Positions 1 through 9,900 of a stretch of 64,000 nucleotides of DNA are shown here, in pieces. Each line of letters opens with the position of its first letter. Within the stretch, counting starts at the first letter, position 1. Source of the DNA: Tenuifilum thalassicum (lineage in GTDB: Bacteria; Bacteroidota; Bacteroidia; Bacteroidales; Tenuifilaceae). Where the stretch lies: positions 2,154,581 through 2,218,580 of the forward strand of contig NZ_CP041345.1 of assembly GCF_013265555.1 (NCBI RefSeq). The letters are read 5' to 3'. The position numbers and the translations under genes are program-made. The notes under the pieces were generated by a model, which was given only the letters and a program-made list of their open reading frames with translations, was not told where the DNA came from and did no database searches.

Positions 1-2029
1 CATAACTAGCTTTCAAACGAGCATTGTTCAACCACGATAATCCTTTTAAGAATTCTTCATCACTAATTCTCCATGAACCACCTACTGACCAGAATTTTCC
101 CCAACGTGTATCTTTATGAAATCTTGATGAACCATCAGTTCTAAAACTTAGGGACAAGTAATATTTACCTAAGTAATCATAATTTACACGAGCTAAATAA
201 CTTTCTAAACGTAAGTTAGACTCATACGATCCCGATGACTCATTTGTAGCAGCTGCATCTAGTTCGTATAAATCTGGTAATGGAAATCCAGTACGAGTAG
301 CACTTAGGTAATTATACATATACTGATAACTCTCATGTCCTATCAAAGCATCAATATTATGGTTATTAACGGATTTATTATAGTATAGAAGTTGATTAGC
401 TGATAAAGAAATTGAGCGTCCATAATCCCTTGTTGAACGGCCACCAAAAGACTGAGCATCACCAACTTCCATATTTTGATGAGTTAATCCAAAGTAACCA
501 TTATAGTCAACACTTGAATTTACTTGGAATTTGAAATCTTTTAAGAAACTAATTTCGGTAAACCCTCTGGCCGAAATATTATCATCTTTGTAAACACGTT
601 TATCAAGAACTATAGTACCCAATGGGTTGCTATTTGCACTATATAAACGGGCTCTTCCATAACTGTTCCCATAGTCGTATTGCTTTTTACCTTGTGCATC
701 TAATACTAACTCACCAGTATTAGGATCCCTCAAGTAAACAGGATAAATAGGTGCAATCATCCTGGACCACATAAAGGTATTTACATAGGCACTACCAGAA
801 GATACTGGATAGTTTTGTTCAGAATTTGATGCTCCCAAATTTAAACCTAACTTAAACCAATCTTTAAGTTGATGCTCGTTATTAATACGAATGCTATAAC
901 GTTTGTAATTAGATGACTGAACAATACCATCTTCATTTAAATAGTTTCCAGAAATATAATACTTTGACTTTTCTGAACCACCACTTGCTGAAACCAAATA
1001 ATCTTGTCTAATTCCAGTTTGATGAAGCTCATCATACCAACTATCGTTCCATAATACAGTATGGTTTGGGTTAAGTTTGCCATCGGTCCCAACTACATAT
1101 TCACCAGTTGGTACCCCAAACGGATTATACCCACCTGTATATGTACTTATTAAATCAGATGAAGCATTTACACGAGCAGTAGCATCATCATCTCCGTTAG
1201 CCAAGTTGTAATTGTAAACTTTCTGCCATAAAGCCTCCATATACTCAGCACTATTGAGTCGATCATACTCTGGTATACCTCTTGTACTTATACCAATATT
1301 AGCGACTGCTGTAAATTGAGTTCTATCCTTCTTTCCCTTCTTCGTAGTAATCATAATAACACCATTAGCGGCCCGAGAACCATAAAGCGATGTTGCTGAA
1401 GCATCCTTAAGAACTGAAATATTTTCAATATCCTGTGATGGAATACTATTAATATCTCCTGAAAATGGGAAACCATCAACAACGTACAAGGGAGCAGCAG
1501 AAGCATTTACAGAGCCAATACCACGAATGCGTATTGTAGCAGTTGTTCCTGGCTGTCCCAGTCCTGATGTCACTTGAATTCCAGAAGATAATCCCTCAAG
1601 TGCTTTGGTCACATTGGAAACTTGAATTTCTTGTAGTTTCTCGGTTTTAACAGCAGATGCAGAACCAGTAAACGATTCCTTTTTAAAAGTGCCATAAGGT
1701 GCCACAACCACCACCTCATCAATCTGCTTTGATTCCGGATTCATTACTACATCAATGACCGAACGCCCAGCGATGGCAACATCTTGCATTTCGTATCCTA
1801 CGAAACTGAATTGAAGGGTTTGTGCATTGGCTGGCACGTTAAGCTCGTACTTACCATCCACATTGGTAGTTACACCAATAGTAGTACCTTTCACAACAAC
1901 TGAAACACCCGGCATGGGCATTCCATCCTCGGAACTGGTAACTGTTCCGGTAATCCTTACCGTTTGCGCCTGAACCAGGGTAATTCCTGCCAGAAGCAAA
2001 CTTGCAAGAAAAACGCTTAGTTTTTTCAT
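1..2029 (-). CDS. SusC/RagA-family TonB-dependent outer membrane receptor, N-terminal part (C-terminus beyond window)
   Basis: Translation from the ATG at 2029 gives a signal peptide (MKKLSVFLASLLLAG...), then a carboxypeptidase-regulatory-like domain at about residues 25-95 (GTVTSSEDGMPMPGVSV, GTTIGVTTNVDGKYEL), the SusC hallmark FVGYEMQDV, and a TonB-dependent plug at about 120-200 (IRIRGIGSVN, PLYVVDGFPF, VLKDASATSLYGSRAANGV). Long aromatic-rich beta-barrel sequence follows. These proteins import oligosaccharides or peptides across the outer membrane with a SusD lipoprotein. The SusD gene would lie downstream, outside the window, so the substrate cannot be named. About 676 residues are visible of an expected 1000 or so. 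The reading frame is intact throughout. An ECF sigma gene lies divergently upstream, but no FecR-type anti-sigma is present. Confidence 0.95.
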   Translation of the reverse strand, partial: MKKLSVFLASLLLAGITLVQAQTVRITGTVTSSEDGMPMPGVSVVVKGTTIGVTTNVDGKYELNVPANAQTLQFSFVGYEMQDVAIAGRSVIDVVMNPESKQIDEVVVVAPYGTFKKESFTGSASAVKTEKLQEIQVSNVTKALEGLSSGIQVTSGLGQPGTTATIRIRGIGSVNASAAPLYVVDGFPFSGDINSIPSQDIENISVLKDASATSLYGSRAANGVIMITTKKGKKDRTQFTAVANIGISTRGIPEYDRLNSAEYMEALWQKVYNYNLANGDDDATARVNASSDLISTYTGGYNPFGVPTGEYVVGTDGKLNPNHTVLWNDSWYDELHQTGIRQDYLVSASGGSEKSKYYISGNYLNEDGIVQSSNYKRYSIRINNEHQLKDWFKLGLNLGASNSEQNYPVSSGSAYVNTFMWSRMIAPIYPVYLRDPNTGELVLDAQGKKQYDYGNSYGRARLYSANSNPLGTIVLDKRVYKDDNISARGFTEISFLKDFKFQVNSSVDYNGYFGLTHQNMEVGDAQSFGGRSTRDYGRSISLSANQLLYYNKSVNNHNIDALIGHESYQYMYNYLSATRTGFPLPDLYELDAAATNESSGSYESNLRLESYLARVNYDYLGKYYLSLSFRTDGSSRFHKDTRWGKFWSVGGSWRISDEEFLKGLSWLNNARLKASY

Positions 2030-2619
2030 AGAACAAGTTTTAGGTTTACAATAATAGTTAGTTAATAATACTATTTCCGCCGCTAATATATGTAACACTT
2101 TTTTAAAAAACAACCGTTTGCAGCGCTATTTATTAACAAAAGAAGTGTTAAAACCCCATAAACACTACTAATCAATTGTTTTTTTCTTCAAAAAGTTCAG
2201 AAAAATCAATGAATTCAGATTGATTGAATTTAAAAATCTCATTTTCAAACTTAAGGCTCACCTTGTTTGTCAATTCTTCACGATAGGCAGCGAGAAAGTT
2301 TAAATAACAGGTAAAGTAGATAGATAAAATGTTCACACTAAATATCATTCAGAATTTTTCCAATAAGTTACCCTCTTTGAATCTAATTTCCAATATTTTT
2401 TACACACACCGCTATAAAATCAACATAGGAAATAGGGCTAAACTTTAGGTTAATAATATCAGGCCAAATTGTAACCTTAAAAGGGATCATAGAGTATAAC
2501 TGTAAAAAGATATTTGCACTTTATTACACTTTTTTGTAAAATTGCGTTAAAGTTTAACACTCAAAAACTAGTTGCCTATCGATAGAAGTTCTACACGCTA
2601 ACCAAAAAAGGATGTAGCC
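2030..2619. other. Intergenic region between divergent susC-like and ECF sigma genes
   Basis: About 590 bases without a credible ORF, strongly AT-rich, with several T/A tracts. It must hold the promoters of both flanking genes, but no full TTG-N19-TAnnTTTG promoter was found. A perfect 10-base palindrome, CTATCGATAG, sits at 2576-2585, 34 bases before the sigma GTG. An imperfect dyad (ATCAAT / ATTGAT) lies near 2206-2225. No RNA gene was recognised. Confidence 0.6.
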
Positions 2620-3216
2620 GTGGATAATTTAAAGCGTTCCGATCAGGAACTTCTATCAGATTTTTTATCGGGCAACAATTCAGCCCTAGAAGTTTTATAT
2701 AAAAGGTATGAAAGGAAACTTTATACCTATATCTTTTTAATGGTACGCAAGGCGCACCTTGCCGAAGATCTATTACAGGAAACATTTATCAAGGCGATAA
2801 AATCGGTTAAAGAAGGTAAGTATTCCGATTCGAACCGTTTTGGATCGTGGCTTATGCGTATTGCACACAATCTGGTCATTGACCAGTTTAGGCATAAAAA
2901 GCAGTATAGAGAGATATCGAACGACGACTATGAGCTAGATATTTTTAGCACTCCCCGATTTTCCGATGCCACCATCGAACAAAAAATGGTTTATGAGCGA
3001 GTGCTCTTTGAGGTACGCACACTTATCGATTACCTTCCAGAAGAACAACGAGAGGTTGTTATGTTACGCTATTATGGCGACCTCAGCTTTAAGGAGATTG
3101 CCGAGGCTACTAATGTCAGCATAAACACCGCTTTAGGCAGAATGCGCTACGCTCTCATCAACCTAAGAAAAATGGTTAAGGAACGAAATCTTAGCTTCGA
3201 GTTTGAGAAGGTGTAA
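2620..3216 (+). CDS. RNA polymerase ECF-type sigma factor
   Basis: A 198-residue sigma-70 family factor. Region 2 is at about 25-95 (LYKRYERKLYTYIF, AEDLLQETFIKAI, SWLMRIAHNLVIDQFRHKK) and region 4 at about 130-185 (YLPEEQREVVMLRYYGDLSFKEIAEATN, whose helix-turn-helix continues into SINTALGRMRYAL). It directs core RNA polymerase to a dedicated promoter set. The start is GTG at 2620, because the only nearby upstream ATG (2612) runs straight into a stop. No anti-sigma gene adjoins it, so it may be controlled at its own transcription or be a constitutive alternative sigma. It is divergent from the SusC-like gene, but its spacing and lack of FecR differ from classical SusC/sigma/anti-sigma sets, so a regulatory link is only possible. 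Confidence 0.93.
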   Translation: MDNLKRSDQELLSDFLSGNNSALEVLYKRYERKLYTYIFLMVRKAHLAEDLLQETFIKAIKSVKEGKYSDSNRFGSWLMRIAHNLVIDQFRHKKQYREISNDDYELDIFSTPRFSDATIEQKMVYERVLFEVRTLIDYLPEEQREVVMLRYYGDLSFKEIAEATNVSINTALGRMRYALINLRKMVKERNLSFEFEKV

Positions 3217-3322
3217 CTTTTATTGTAACTTATTTTTTCAACTTTGCTTAAAACAACTTGAGGTTTTTCCTGATTAGGTTATTTAAAAATTTGCTTAGAT
3301 AACAAAACAGTTTCCCATTCGC

Positions 3323-3330
3323 TATCTTTG
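3323..3330 (+). promoter_or_regulatory. Probable -7 promoter box (TATCTTTG) for rtcB
   Basis: TATCTTTG matches the Bacteroidota -7 consensus TAnnTTTG and ends four bases before the rtcB ATG. Transcription would then begin at or just beyond the start codon, giving a leaderless or nearly leaderless mRNA. No correctly spaced -33 TTTG was found (the nearest TTTG is 29 bases upstream), so the call rests on the -7 box only. Confidence 0.45.
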
Positions 3331-3334
3331 CCTT

Positions 3335-4792
3335 ATGGGCAAGAATAAAATAAAACCGAAGGAGTTACACTTTTTAAAACCAATCAAAGGGGTTGATATT
3401 GCTTCTATTTGTCGAGAAGCAAATATTATCCTTCGTACAAAAAATGTGTCGAAACACGAGCTGCTTAATTTTCTCCAAAATGCCACAAATAAGACAGATG
3501 AAGATATTTATGATAAAAAATTCGAACCTCTAGTCAAATACATCAAACCTGACAAGCCGAGTGAGGGAAAACTACAGGAATTTATCATTAACAATAAAAG
3601 GATCAGTTTGCGTACACCATTGCCATATAAAATATACGGAAGTGACAACATTGAACCTGGTGCTATTGCCCAGATGGAAAATGCCATGAGTTTACCCGTA
3701 TCAAAAGCAGGAGCACTTATGGCCGATGCTCATGAAGGATACGGGCTGCCAATTGGGGGTGTGCTTGCAACACCAAACAATGTTGTAATTCCCTACGCCG
3801 TTGGTGTTGATATTGCATGTAGGATGTGCCTATCGGTATTTGCCATTTCTCCAGAAGTAATCCACACAAAATCAGAAACGCTTAAGCAAATACTTGAGGA
3901 AAGCACCATTTTTGGTGTTGGGAGTAAGAATAAAAAACATATCGACACATCTGTATTCGATAAGCAGGAATGGTCTTCGACAAAAATAATTAGGAAGTAC
4001 CGAGATTTGGCCTACAGCCAACTTGGAACATCGGGTGGAGGAAACCACTTTGCCGAATGGGGTGAACTAACAGTAAAGGGCACAGATGAACTATTAGGTT
4101 TAGAACCAGGAGCCTATCTGGCTCTTCTTACTCACTCTGGATCAAGGGGTTTTGGTAGCGAAATAGCTCTTTACTATTCAAAACTAGCCATGTCTCAGAT
4201 TGCTCTACCTGGCAGTGCCAAACATCTTGCATGGCTATACCTTGACACGCAGGAAGGTAACGAGTACTGGATAGCCATGAATTTAGCAGGGGAATACGCT
4301 TCGGCAAATCACCATGAGATACATCGGAAGGTAGCACGAGCATTAAACGAAAAGCCATTAAAAATTGTCGAGAATCATCATAATTTTGCTTGGGAAGAAA
4401 CTCTACCTAATGGCGAGAAGGCAATAGTTCATAGAAAAGGGGCAACACCAGCATATCGGAACTCCCTAGGGATCATACCGGGGACAATGGTACATCGTGC
4501 ATATGTAGTTAGAGGAAAGGGAAATTACGACTCGCTATTTTCGGCTTCGCATGGTGCTGGAAGACAAATGTCAAGAAAAAAAGCCATACAAAAATTTACC
4601 CGTGATGACCTAAATTACATTCTTGACAAATATGGGGTTAAGCTAATTGGAGGTGGGCTTGATGAAGTTCCTATGGCCTATAAGGATATAGGCAAAGTTA
4701 TGAACGAACAAAAAGACCTAGTAGAGGTATTGGCTCAATTTCAGCCTAAAATAGTAAGGATGGCAAATCCAGAACGAAAACATCGCTGGTAG
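3335..4792 (+). CDS. rtcB: RtcB-family RNA ligase
   Basis: A 485-residue RtcB protein. RtcB enzymes join 2',3'-cyclic phosphate or 3'-phosphate RNA ends to 5'-OH ends using GTP and Mn2+, in RNA repair or tRNA splicing. All core motifs are present in order: MADAHEGYGLPIGGV, GVDIACRM with the metal-binding Cys, LGTSGGGNHFAE, LLTHSGSRG, HHEIHRKVARAL, the His-rich NHHNFAWEE, HRKGATPA, IIPGTMVHRAYVVRGKGN and the guanylylation-site SASHGAGRQMSR. Length fits the family. No archease or RtcR regulator adjoins it. It is preceded by the ECF sigma gene (118-base gap) and followed by a small unknown ORF. Confidence 0.96.
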   Translation: MGKNKIKPKELHFLKPIKGVDIASICREANIILRTKNVSKHELLNFLQNATNKTDEDIYDKKFEPLVKYIKPDKPSEGKLQEFIINNKRISLRTPLPYKIYGSDNIEPGAIAQMENAMSLPVSKAGALMADAHEGYGLPIGGVLATPNNVVIPYAVGVDIACRMCLSVFAISPEVIHTKSETLKQILEESTIFGVGSKNKKHIDTSVFDKQEWSSTKIIRKYRDLAYSQLGTSGGGNHFAEWGELTVKGTDELLGLEPGAYLALLTHSGSRGFGSEIALYYSKLAMSQIALPGSAKHLAWLYLDTQEGNEYWIAMNLAGEYASANHHEIHRKVARALNEKPLKIVENHHNFAWEETLPNGEKAIVHRKGATPAYRNSLGIIPGTMVHRAYVVRGKGNYDSLFSASHGAGRQMSRKKAIQKFTRDDLNYILDKYGVKLIGGGLDEVPMAYKDIGKVMNEQKDLVEVLAQFQPKIVRMANPERKHRW

Positions 4793-4868
4793 TAATTTTT
4801 TTTCTTTTTAATACAATACTTTTCTTTAGCTTTTCGTTTTGCTAATAGATAATAAACAAATTCTGCCT

Positions 4869-5078
4869 ATGGTAAATCTTTACTCAATGCTAAACAGCCA
4901 AGTTGATAAAAAATGGGGGGAAGGCTCAATTAGAAAAGCAGAACATAAAGAAACAACTTTTTTAAAAGAGCATCCACATAAGCTTATTTTGGATAAGCTG
5001 AAGAGACTAGAAATGATTACACCTCCATCTGCTAAAAACCAGTTTCATCAACTTTTAGAAAAAATTAGTTCAATGTAA
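4869..5078 (+). CDS. Small hypothetical protein downstream of rtcB
   Basis: Encodes 69 residues from the ATG at 4869; a TTG at 4839 would add ten. The sequence is hydrophilic and charged (KKWGEGSIRKAEHKETTF, HKLILDKLKRLEM), predicted mostly helical, with no signal peptide or membrane segment. No family is recognised. It lies 76 bases after rtcB on the same strand, and a clear terminator follows 18 bases after its stop, which supports it being transcribed as the end of the rtcB unit. It could still be a chance ORF; codon use is unremarkable. Confidence 0.5.
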   Translation: MVNLYSMLNSQVDKKWGEGSIRKAEHKETTFLKEHPHKLILDKLKRLEMITPPSAKNQFHQLLEKISSM

Positions 5079-5096
5079 GTAGTTGGAGTTTAAAAG

Positions 5097-5134
5097 GAGG
5101 AAAATCCGATAGCCTCGGGTTTTCCTCTATTTTT
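5097..5134 (+). terminator. Rho-independent terminator
   Basis: Stem GAGGAAAATCCGA (5097-5109) pairs with TCGGGTTTTCCTC (5115-5127), 13 pairs with one G-U, loop of five bases, followed by TATTTTTAT. The reverse strand reads a T run as well, so it could also stop minus-strand transcription arriving from rsmE (ends 5227). Confidence 0.8.
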
Positions 5135-5226
5135 ATGACTCAAAAGGCAATATAAAAAACATTGATTTTAACTGAAGAAACTGACTAATTAAAAGCTAGC
5201 AAGATCTACTTTATTAAGATTTTTGT

Positions 5227-5934
5227 TTAAACGCCATTGATTAGATTGGCAGTGTGACATGCTACTAAACCTGCAGTTTCAGTTCTAAGACGAGAAGTGC
5301 TAAGGCTAATTGCATTAAAACCTACATCTAATGCCTGAGTAACTTCATCGGGGGTAAAATCACCTTCGGGGCCAATAAGAACCAGCACCTTCTTCCCTCT
5401 TTCAATAACATTCCGAAAAGGTTCTAAATCCCAGCTGTTACAATGAGCAATTGCCTTTATATCGTAATCGTTGGCATTTTTTACTACCTCTGCATATGGC
5501 TTCATTACGTTTACCTGCGGCAGGTAAGCTTTTACCGATTGCTTCATTGCAGCAACTGCCACTTTTATTAACCTATCAACCTTAACTACCTTTCGCTCTG
5601 AACGTTGACAAAGTAACGGAGTTACTTCATCGATTCCTATTTCGGTGGCCTTTTCTAAAAACCACTCGAATCGATCGATGTTTTTGGTTGGAGCAATCGC
5701 TATATGTAAATAGAAAGGGCGTTTCCCATACTCATGATTTGCTTCAACAATTTCCACCGCACAACGTTTAGGGTTATCGTCGATTATTTTAGCTGTAAAT
5801 AGAGAACCAATACCGTTAGTTAGATATAGCAGGTCGCCTACTTTCATTCTTAAAACACGAATGCAGTGTTTTGATTCGTCCTCTGGGAGTATATATTCAT
5901 TCCCATTCACTTCTGGGGCATAAAATATTTGCAT
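5227..5934 (-). CDS. rsmE: 16S rRNA (uracil-1498-N3)-methyltransferase RsmE
   Basis: A SPOUT-class methyltransferase of 235 residues that methylates U1498 of 16S rRNA. An N-terminal PUA-like domain (MQIFYAPEVNGNEYILPEDE, HCIRVLRMKVGD) is followed by a trefoil-knot SAM domain with VLIGPEGDFTPDEV and the C-terminal SLSTSRLRTETAGLVA knot motif. The start was moved to the ATG at 5934, because family members begin MQxFYAP; an in-frame TTG at 5976 would add 14 residues with no family counterpart. Divergent from the phosphoesterase gene, with 83 bases between start codons. Confidence 0.95.
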   Translation of the reverse strand: MQIFYAPEVNGNEYILPEDESKHCIRVLRMKVGDLLYLTNGIGSLFTAKIIDDNPKRCAVEIVEANHEYGKRPFYLHIAIAPTKNIDRFEWFLEKATEIGIDEVTPLLCQRSERKVVKVDRLIKVAVAAMKQSVKAYLPQVNVMKPYAEVVKNANDYDIKAIAHCNSWDLEPFRNVIERGKKVLVLIGPEGDFTPDEVTQALDVGFNAISLSTSRLRTETAGLVACHTANLINGV

Positions 5935-6017
5935 GGGTAAATGATTTATTCCTTGCAAATTTAAGATATCGGTCAAAGTATGTACTTTTGAATAATGAAA
6001 TTTTACAAACTTATTTA

Positions 6018-6515
6018 ATGAAATCGATTGGTATAGTTTCAGATACTCACGGTTTTTGGGACAATGGGCTGAATGATTTTTTTGCTGAATGCGATGAGAT
6101 TTGGCATGCTGGGGATATTGGTTCGCTTGAACTTGCCGATAGAATCAATACATTCAAACAGTTGAGAGCAGTATATGGCAATATTGACGACCATAAAACA
6201 CGATTAGCACATCCTGAATTTCAGCGTTTTTCTGTTGAGAATGTTTCTGTGCTAATTACACACATTGGAGGGAAACCCGGCAGATATGAACCAAGGGTTA
6301 AAGAGCAGCTTTTAAAAAATCCTGTAAAAATATTTGTTTGTGGGCACAGCCACATTCTTCGTGTTCAGTTCGATAAAGCATTTAATATGCTTTACATCAA
6401 TCCTGGAGCTGCAGGCAACAATGGGTTTCACCAAGTAAAAACAGCATTACGTTTAAAGATTGATGGTGAAAACATTTTCGACCTTGAGGTCTGGGAGAAA
6501 AAAAGAGGAATTTAA
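6018..6515 (+). CDS. YfcE/MJ0936-type metallophosphoesterase
   Basis: A 165-residue calcineurin-like phosphodiesterase of the YfcE family. Metal-binding motifs are visible in order: the N-terminal SDTHG, the WHAGDIGSLE block, the YGNIDD block, VLITHIGGKPGRY and the C-terminal CGHSH, followed by LYINPGAAG. It probably hydrolyses phosphodiesters with two metal ions in the cytoplasm; the true substrate is unknown. The start is the ATG at 6018; longer in-frame extension upstream would overlap rsmE and lacks homology to the family N-terminus. The repeat element at 6525 begins ten bases after its stop. Confidence 0.92.
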   Translation: MKSIGIVSDTHGFWDNGLNDFFAECDEIWHAGDIGSLELADRINTFKQLRAVYGNIDDHKTRLAHPEFQRFSVENVSVLITHIGGKPGRYEPRVKEQLLKNPVKIFVCGHSHILRVQFDKAFNMLYINPGAAGNNGFHQVKTALRLKIDGENIFDLEVWEKKRGI

Positions 6516-6524
6516 ATGAATGGT

Positions 6525-6635
6525 TCGGAATGAATCGGAAATAATCGGAAGATATTGTCATGCCGAGCGTAGCCGACGCATCTTTCGCGGAGGAATTTGA
6601 GGAAGCTAGAGGAAGTTAAAAACGTTTCGGAATGA
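6525..6635. repeat. Composite intergenic repeat, copy A (10-bp-period modules flanking a dyad core)
   Basis: Three tandem decamers TCGGAATGAA, TCGGAAATAA and TCGGAAGATA (6525-6554) are followed by a core, TGTCATGCCGAGCG... to ...GCATCTTTC (6556-6583). Next come GAGGAATTT, GAGGAAGCTA and GAGGAAGTTA (6590-6618), then another TCGGAATGAT (6626-6635). The same modules recur in inverted orientation at 44142-44255 and 44367-44503. It lies between the convergent ends of the phosphoesterase gene and the 1534-residue protein gene. Confidence 0.85.
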
Positions 6636-6946
6636 TACAGTGTTTCTTGTATTGTTTTTAATGTTTCGAACATGGTTTTAATCATTCTTTTTGGCATGAA
6701 TTAGATTTCTTGCCACATAGGTAGGATTTAGCGATTGTAAAATTTCCTAATACGATGCCGACTCATACAATAATGAAACCTAAAAACCAGCATTGAGGTC
6801 TAGAAACCCATGCTCGAAAAAATTCCCAAGAAACAATTTACATACAGGGCATAACAGAATACCTCACATTAAGAATTTAAAAAGGCAAAAAGGGAAATCT
6901 CCCGATCCAATGAATATGTCATTTAGGTTGACTTCTTAACTAATGT
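6636..6946. other. Remainder of convergent intergenic region
   Basis: About 310 bases, AT-rich and without a credible ORF. The only feature seen is a short hairpin with T run on the minus strand near 6892-6903, listed separately. No RNA gene or further repeat was recognised. Confidence 0.6.
6887..6903 (-). terminator. Possible weak terminator of the tpiA-prmA operon
   Basis: On the minus strand GGGA-GATT-TCCC (6903-6892) is followed by TTTTTGCC. The stem is only four pairs, so it is a weak candidate, but it is placed 44 bases after the stop of the last gene. Confidence 0.35.
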
Positions 6947-9900
6947 TTAATCATCATTTGACTCACTTCCATTTTCTTCCACAGGTTCATTATCTTTAGC
7001 ATCGGACTTAATACCAAATGCAATTTCTTTATACCGCTTCAATGCCCTGTTTAGTTCACGTTTTGAACCAATCATATATTTGAAGCTTCTCCCTCGCTTA
7101 TCGGCTTTAACCCTTCGTTCACGGGCTTTTTGCATATCAATTGGGTTATAAAACTCTGGATTTGTGGCATTAACATACATCACCCCGTTTACATAGTAAA
7201 AAGAATAGTACTCGTTATCGCCGAGATGAATATGAAGAATCATCCAATCGCGGTTTCGGCCTTTATAAAACTCAAGAAAACCGTTTACATACCTATTTAC
7301 TTGGATATTACCAATTGTGCCAATTCCTAGCTTACCTTCCGAAACGAAGGACTTTCGTTTTGCATCCCACTTAAGCTTAACATCAGCAAGGGTTATTGTG
7401 CTTTCAAGGCTTTTGGGGGTTTGGGTAGGCGCTCCAAATAACGATATTTGGTTTAGGGCTAACGGTAGTTCATCGGGAGTAAGCCAATCGTAAAGCATTT
7501 TTCGATAAAGTTTTCTTTTCAAATCGACCTGTTCTGCAGTTATTGCGCCACCAATTTGATTTGCCATTGCCTCTAATGACTTCTGATTAAAGTGGAAATC
7601 AAACTTAATTATAGCATTAATAGTTGCCTCATTAGTTTTAAGTTTATGAATAGTACTTCCATAGATTTTAGTCTGTATTCTTTCAAGGTCAATAGGTAAA
7701 ACAACGTTACCTTCCTCAAAAACCCAACAGTAGTCCTTTTGTAAGCTAACGCTATTACCAGTTGTATCAGGATTATCAAGTTTGTATAGTGGTGCTAAGG
7801 TGAACCTACGATTCTTATTGTTAAAATCCATATATCCCCATGCATGTACTAGGGCGGAATCTTCCCAATATTTTCTACTTCTTAGCAAACCACCATAAAG
7901 TTTAAGCGAATCCATGGCAATAGCTGTACCACTAATAAGTCTATGTAGATTAAGATTAACTGGTTTAGGGCTAACAGGAATTAGCACATGCTTTGAATTT
8001 ATTTGGGCTTCGAATTTCAACCAATTGGCTATTGTACCTGGACAACTATAAATAGGCTTTGCACCACCTTTGAAAAACAAATCTTTTTCAGGAGCCGAAA
8101 GGCTAACTTGCCCAATAAAGGCAAATTCAGGGCTTAACTTAAAGCTATCGGGCTCAGTAAGTGTACCCTCAGCAAAAGTGTTCATGTTATTATCGGAATA
8201 TACCTTAGGGAAGAAAATTGTTTGAACAGAATCCCTCTCATCAATGTAATCGTAATATGCTGAGCCTCCATAACTTTTTCGGCCATTAATTCTAATTTCA
8301 GCATCGTGAAATCTATGATATGCCGTATAATTGTTTGCCTTTATTGCAGCTCTCTTTAATTTATGCATTCGAATTTTTGAATCGACAACAACCTTTTTCC
8401 TGTAAGGATAAACCGTTGCATCGGCAGTGAAGATATAGTTCACGCTATCGGCAGCAAGAGTGATATTGGTTGTATTATATTTTGCTTTAGGTGAGAAAAA
8501 ATACAGAGAATCTTCGGAAAACTTTGTGCTGTAGAACAGGGAGCCACGTGGGATGCTATCGGCATCTAACATGTTACTAACTCTGAATTTCCCAGCCACA
8601 ACATCCTCTTGTGGGAAAATTGTTTCAAACGACACAACATGCTTTTTCATATCCCACTCAAAGCGGTCGTTATAGGTGTCGTAACGCAATGCATCGAGAG
8701 TTGCAAAAATGCTTTTGTCAACACGAGCCACTTCGGTTTTCATAGTGCTAAAGTTGACTAGCGCTTTTACCTTGTCGGAGTTGAGAGCGATGCTATCGGT
8801 ATTTGTTTTGTAAATTGTGAGTGAACTCTCCTTGGTTTGGAAAGTGTTAGATGAAAAGTCAAATTGCTGTGCAATTAGTTTACCATCTGGAACGCGTACC
8901 TCGCCATCGCCAACAAGCCCTAATGGCTGCAATAGCAAATTCCCCTTTAACACAGCAAGGCTATCGTACATTACAAAAGGCGACTTACCTTTTGAAACAT
9001 ACATTTTATCGGACTTTGGCAACCATTTAATTTGGTGTTCACCCCCTTTTACATTTGGAAACTCTATTCCCGTTTCACGCTTTGCTATTGTAAAGCGTGA
9101 AGAACGTGTAATCATAGAATCGGGAAAAAGAGTCATGCTATCGGATTCGGTAACAGAAGTAATGTAACTGATACTTCCATTTATATTTAGCCCCTTGTTG
9201 CTCAAATCAATTTTATTAAACACCCTACCCTTCCCCTTATAAACAGCCATGCCTTCGGATGGGGTTTTAGTAACAAATCCCAAAGAGTTATCGGGCCGAA
9301 TTCTTAAAGTTTCCTCAATTGGGGCTAAGATATTTCCCGAATAAAGGATTCCTTTAAAATTCATGTCTGCCTTTTCAAAGTTATCCATATTCTTGTAGAC
9401 AAAAGGCAGAATTTCAAAATAGAAAGAATCGCGTTTATAAACCCCTCCATAAATTTCAGGGGCATCGTAATAAACATACGATTTACTTGTACAGTTAAAA
9501 ATTGGATACTCAGGATTGTACTCCCTACCCGATTTATTGTAAGGTTTATCAATTAAAATATCGCCAGAAATAATATGAAGAGCATTGGCTACACCCTGTA
9601 AAATCCTTCGGCCATAATTATCGCGGTAGTTTGTTTGGTAATCAATAAGAAGAGAATCAACCTTATTGAGTTCAATTTTGAATTTTGAATAATCAAACTG
9701 AAACGATTTCCCATAAAATGTAAACAAACCTGCCCTTACATTCCCAGCGAACTGGAAGTTTCTATTTTTTTGAAATGTAATTTTATTTTTATAAGGCGAG
9801 ATAAATACATTTTGCGAATCGCTCACTGAGATTCTTTCAACCCCATCAATAAAAAGATTTAGATTATTAAGGTTCAAGCGTGCATTTGGTTTAGCCCCGT

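Noticed and set aside
6512-6697. 61-codon minus-strand ORF after the phosphoesterase gene
   Set aside because: It is a translation of the decameric repeat element, with no family resemblance.
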